A DNA stretch of 48,451 bases. Origin: a virus. The DNA lies in IMG/VR virus record IMGVR_UViG_3300020122_000371, positions 1 through 48,451 of that record. One strand, written 5' to 3'. The notes below the pieces were generated by a model. It saw only the letters and a program-made list of their open reading frames with translations, was not told the origin of the DNA and did no database searches. Positions 46,133 through 48,451 of the stretch are shown in pieces. Numbering within the stretch: the first letter of the stretch is position 1; each line of letters starts with the position of its first letter. A program made the translations under genes and the position numbers.

Positions 46133-48451
46133 TTAAGTGTTCCCCGAATGATCTTCATTCTTCCACGGCCGCAATATTGTCTTGATGGTGCGGACATCAC
46201 GTTGCCCACGCCAGTCGACCGCGGCACCCACGCGCAGCACGCCATGTTTCTTTCCCGTTCCGGTGATGGCCACATTTTGCGGAGAACCGATGGATATTCC
46301 TGTGAAAAGAAAAACCAGCGTATCGTTTTGCGATCCAGGGCTGGTTGGCGTGAAGGTCACGCTGGTGGTGCAGGTCGCTCCGGTGGCCAGCGTGCCCACG
46401 CAGGAATTTCCCGAAATGGCGTACTGCGTTCCGGTCGTCAACGCCACGGAAGAAAAGGTAATGGTGGACCCGCTCTGGTTGGTGAAAACGACCGATCTCG
46501 GAGAACTCGCTTTTTTTACCAGTTGGTTTCCGAATGCCAGAGACGTCGGAACGAGCAGCACGGTGGCTGTTCCGGTTACGTCGAGCGAAACTACATCCGG
46601 ACTCTGAGGATCATTGCTGATGATCACAACCGCCGCCTGACGAAGTCCAGTAGCCGACGGCGTGGAGGTGACGGTGATCTGACAAGTTCCTCCAGGGGCT
46701 ATCGATAGAGAATCGGTGCAGGTATTTGCGGAGATGGTGAAATCCGCGGCATTCGCTCCAGAGAGAGAAACGGCGCTGGAATTTCCGAGCACCAGATTGG
46801 CGGTCCCGCTGCTCGTGACCGTGATGACTTGCGGTGCGCTGGTGACCGACTCCACGATCGAGCCGAAATGAATCACCGATGGCGAAGGAGTAGCCGAGGC
46901 CGCCGTCGATACCACCGCGCTCACCGCCGCACAGTAAGCGCTGGTGCCTGCGCTGTTGTACGCCGCAACCTGATAGTAATAAGTTCCGTTGGCTAGACTC
47001 GTATCGGTGAAACTGGTTCCGGTGGTGACATTGGCAATCTGCGTGTACGGCCCGGCAAGAATCGTGGCCCGTTGCAGCAGGTATCCGGTCGGACTGCCCG
47101 TAGAAGGATTCCAACTGAGCGCGACACTCGAGCCGCCGACGACTGCAGCAAGCCCGGTAGGAACCGAAGGAATCGAAACTGAACTTGTTCCGTTTCCTGT
47201 AAGATTTCCGGAACCGTTCACCGTTCCGGTCATGGTCAGCGTTCCGGAATAAGCGGTGATCGCCACGGGCAGGAAATTCACTTTCACGATGCAACTGTTT
47301 CCGGCGTTGATGGTTCCGCTTGCTGGGCACTGCCCGCCGAGTCCCGTATTTCCGTTAGTGAAAACGGATGGCGAAGCCACGATCGATGAGTAAGTCTGCG
47401 TGGCTGTGCCGACATTGGAGATGGTCACATTGAGCGAAGAAGTGACTCCCGTGTTCACATTTCCGAAAGCCGCAGGATTCGGAGAAAAAGAAAGAGACGG
47501 CGAAGAAGTCCCTGAATTGTAGGCTCCGGCATCCCACCGCAGGACACCAGGACGTGCCGTTGCATTGCGGCTGGCTCCGGCCGTGGTGTCGGAATTAAGC
47601 GCGGTGATCCCGAGGCTGGTCAGGTTCTGACCTAGATTGATCAGTGGAGCTCCGGCTTGCGGAATTCCAGTTGCGGACACTCCGACGACAGGAGAAGTGC
47701 TGGAATTGCCGTTCTGCCCGGTGCCAGCGCCAAACACCGCGTTGAATTGGGCGTAGGTTCTGAACCCAAGCGCGGAATTATAAAAACGCGTACCGGAAGC
47801 ACCGTTGACGAAATCGTTGTAGTCCATTCCTCCAGTGACCCCAGTGACTCCAGTTTTGTACTCCATGAGCACCGATCCGCCGTTGATCAGATTGTTTCGC
47901 ACGTCGACCGTGCCTTCGATTACCACGGCGGAATTGACCTGCGCCGAAGACATCAGCACGGTATTGTTGTAGAGTTTTCCGGTTCCTGTCGATCCCACCG
48001 TATTGCAAATCGCTCCGTTGTTCAGATTCCGGTTGTTCACCGTGCCGATGTAGATGTTGTTGTACATGGTCTGATCGCCGGACTGTAATTCGGTGAAGTT
48101 CATGGCGGTGTTGTAGATGCCCCAGTCGCCATCGAAAAGGCTGCTACTGATCACGATCTGGGAAATATTTCCAGTGCCGCCGGGGGTTTTGAACATGTGC
48201 GTGCCGTCGTGGTGGTAGCAGGGGTTTCCGCTGCAGGCTGTTGCAGTGGTATCCCAATTCACCAAGTCGTGTACATGGTTGTCGTGGAACGAAACGCCCA
48301 CGAAGTTTTCGTTGATCACGCCGACCGCGAGGCCGTGGTCTATATTATAGATTTCCGTCCAGCCTACTTCGATTGGGCCCACTCCATTGCCTGCATATAT
48401 CGCCCAGTTGGCATCGTGAATGATCGAATGCAGAACCTTGAAAGTTAGCGC
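46133..48451 (-). CDS. Large host-like adhesin, N-terminus cut by window edge
   Basis: The frame is open up to the right edge (at least 772 codons), so the start is missing. The visible N-terminal 250 residues look like a right-handed beta-helix. A HYDIN/choice-of-anchor-D unit (SFSPNPAAFGNVNTG), a fibronectin-III-like domain (VPTGLAAVVGGSSVALSWNP) and two further choice-of-anchor-D units (IHFGSIVESVTSAPQVIT; LAFGNQLVKKASSPRSVVF) follow. The last 25 residues are basic. Such repeats are frequent in acidobacterial surface proteins. It probably is a receptor-binding or environmental-surface-binding protein acquired from a host. Confidence 0.7.
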   Translation of the reverse strand, partial: ALTFKVLHSIIHDANWAIYAGNGVGPIEVGWTEIYNIDHGLAVGVINENFVGVSFHDNHVHDLVNWDTTATACSGNPCYHHDGTHMFKTPGGTGNISQIVISSSLFDGDWGIYNTAMNFTELQSGDQTMYNNIYIGTVNNRNLNNGAICNTVGSTGTGKLYNNTVLMSSAQVNSAVVIEGTVDVRNNLINGGSVLMEYKTGVTGVTGGMDYNDFVNGASGTRFYNSALGFRTYAQFNAVFGAGTGQNGNSSTSPVVGVSATGIPQAGAPLINLGQNLTSLGITALNSDTTAGASRNATARPGVLRWDAGAYNSGTSSPSLSFSPNPAAFGNVNTGVTSSLNVTISNVGTATQTYSSIVASPSVFTNGNTGLGGQCPASGTINAGNSCIVKVNFLPVAITAYSGTLTMTGTVNGSGNLTGNGTSSVSIPSVPTGLAAVVGGSSVALSWNPSTGSPTGYLLQRATILAGPYTQIANVTTGTSFTDTSLANGTYYYQVAAYNSAGTSAYCAAVSAVVSTAASATPSPSVIHFGSIVESVTSAPQVITVTSSGTANLVLGNSSAVSLSGANAADFTISANTCTDSLSIAPGGTCQITVTSTPSATGLRQAAVVIISNDPQSPDVVSLDVTGTATVLLVPTSLAFGNQLVKKASSPRSVVFTNQSGSTITFSSVALTTGTQYAISGNSCVGTLATGATCTTSVTFTPTSPGSQNDTLVFLFTGISIGSPQNVAITGTGKKHGVLRVGAAVDWRGQRDVRTIKTILRPWKNEDHSGNT

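Noticed and set aside
1-48451. Circular genome joining the left and right partial leftward genes into one
   Set aside because: A direct join leaves one base over at position 1, so the frames do not match, and the domains (internal virion protein versus beta-helix adhesin) do not fit together. Missing sequence between the ends cannot be excluded.
1-48451. Integrase, CRISPR array, insertion sequence, DNA polymerase or capsid maturation protease
   Set aside because: Looked for by motif and repeat pattern; none seen, so no statement on a temperate life style is made.

Overview
The window reads as a fragment of a tailed double-stranded DNA phage, most likely a podovirus-type virus. A major capsid protein, scaffold, large portal, large and small terminase subunits, connector and nozzle-like tail proteins, holin and endolysin are all recognisable. 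No ribosomal RNA, CRISPR array, insertion sequence or integrase was seen. Two clues point to a host in or near the Acidobacteria: a host-like adhesin built of choice-of-anchor-D (HYDIN-like) and fibronectin-III repeats at the right edge, and a phage protein ending in a near-perfect PEP-CTERM sorting signal. This host assignment is inference. Both ends of the window cut through a leftward gene. A direct circular join of the two ends does not keep the reading frame, so completeness cannot be judged.

Layout. (1) 1 to 24.4 kb, leftward: virion and packaging genes. Read in transcription order they run terL, a Tat-signal protein, small phage proteins, portal, scaffold, a tRNA-Met-like gene, major capsid, a GroES-like co-chaperonin, two virion-associated proteins, a connector, a fibre-like protein, a 1579-residue tail/nozzle-like protein, a GNAT protein and large internal virion-like proteins. 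(2) 24.4 to 33.8 kb, leftward: many small overlapping genes, a lipoprotein, a DUF4326 protein, a modular cysteine-rich protein, the PEP-CTERM protein, a ribbon-helix-helix protein, the small terminase (7.7 kb away from terL), a Mom/GNAT-like protein and a second ribbon-helix-helix protein. A promoter, short leader and intrinsic terminator lie at 24.9 to 25.0 kb, just before the packaging genes, an arrangement reminiscent of lambdoid late control. (3) 33.84 to 34.03 kb: divergent control region with two copies of a 12-bp inverted sequence carrying the -35 boxes of both strands. (4) 34.0 to 44.1 kb, rightward: an early-type operon of small, often zinc-ribbon proteins, a winged-helix protein, a PD-(D/E)XK-like nuclease, a RecT-type annealing protein with a long C-terminal extension, an HNH-like protein, a replication-associated protein, an SPFH-like membrane protein, a HerA-like ATPase with duplicated winged-helix-like tails, and a polytopic membrane protein. 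It includes a hairpin-rich stretch at 39.4 to 39.65 kb. (5) 44.1 to 48.45 kb, leftward: two tandem related Ig-like proteins, a cold-shock protein, an M15-type endolysin, a holin and the adhesin.

How it may work together. The rightward arm supplies recombination and replication functions and host-takeover proteins. The leftward arm builds and packages the particle, with its own GroES-like protein next to the capsid gene. The far-right leftward genes lyse the cell and may bind surfaces. Genes are tightly packed: most junctions are ATGA, GTGA or TTGA overlaps, which I used to choose starts, including several GTG and TTG starts. At a few loci no canonical start fits, and ACG, ATT or ATC may be used.
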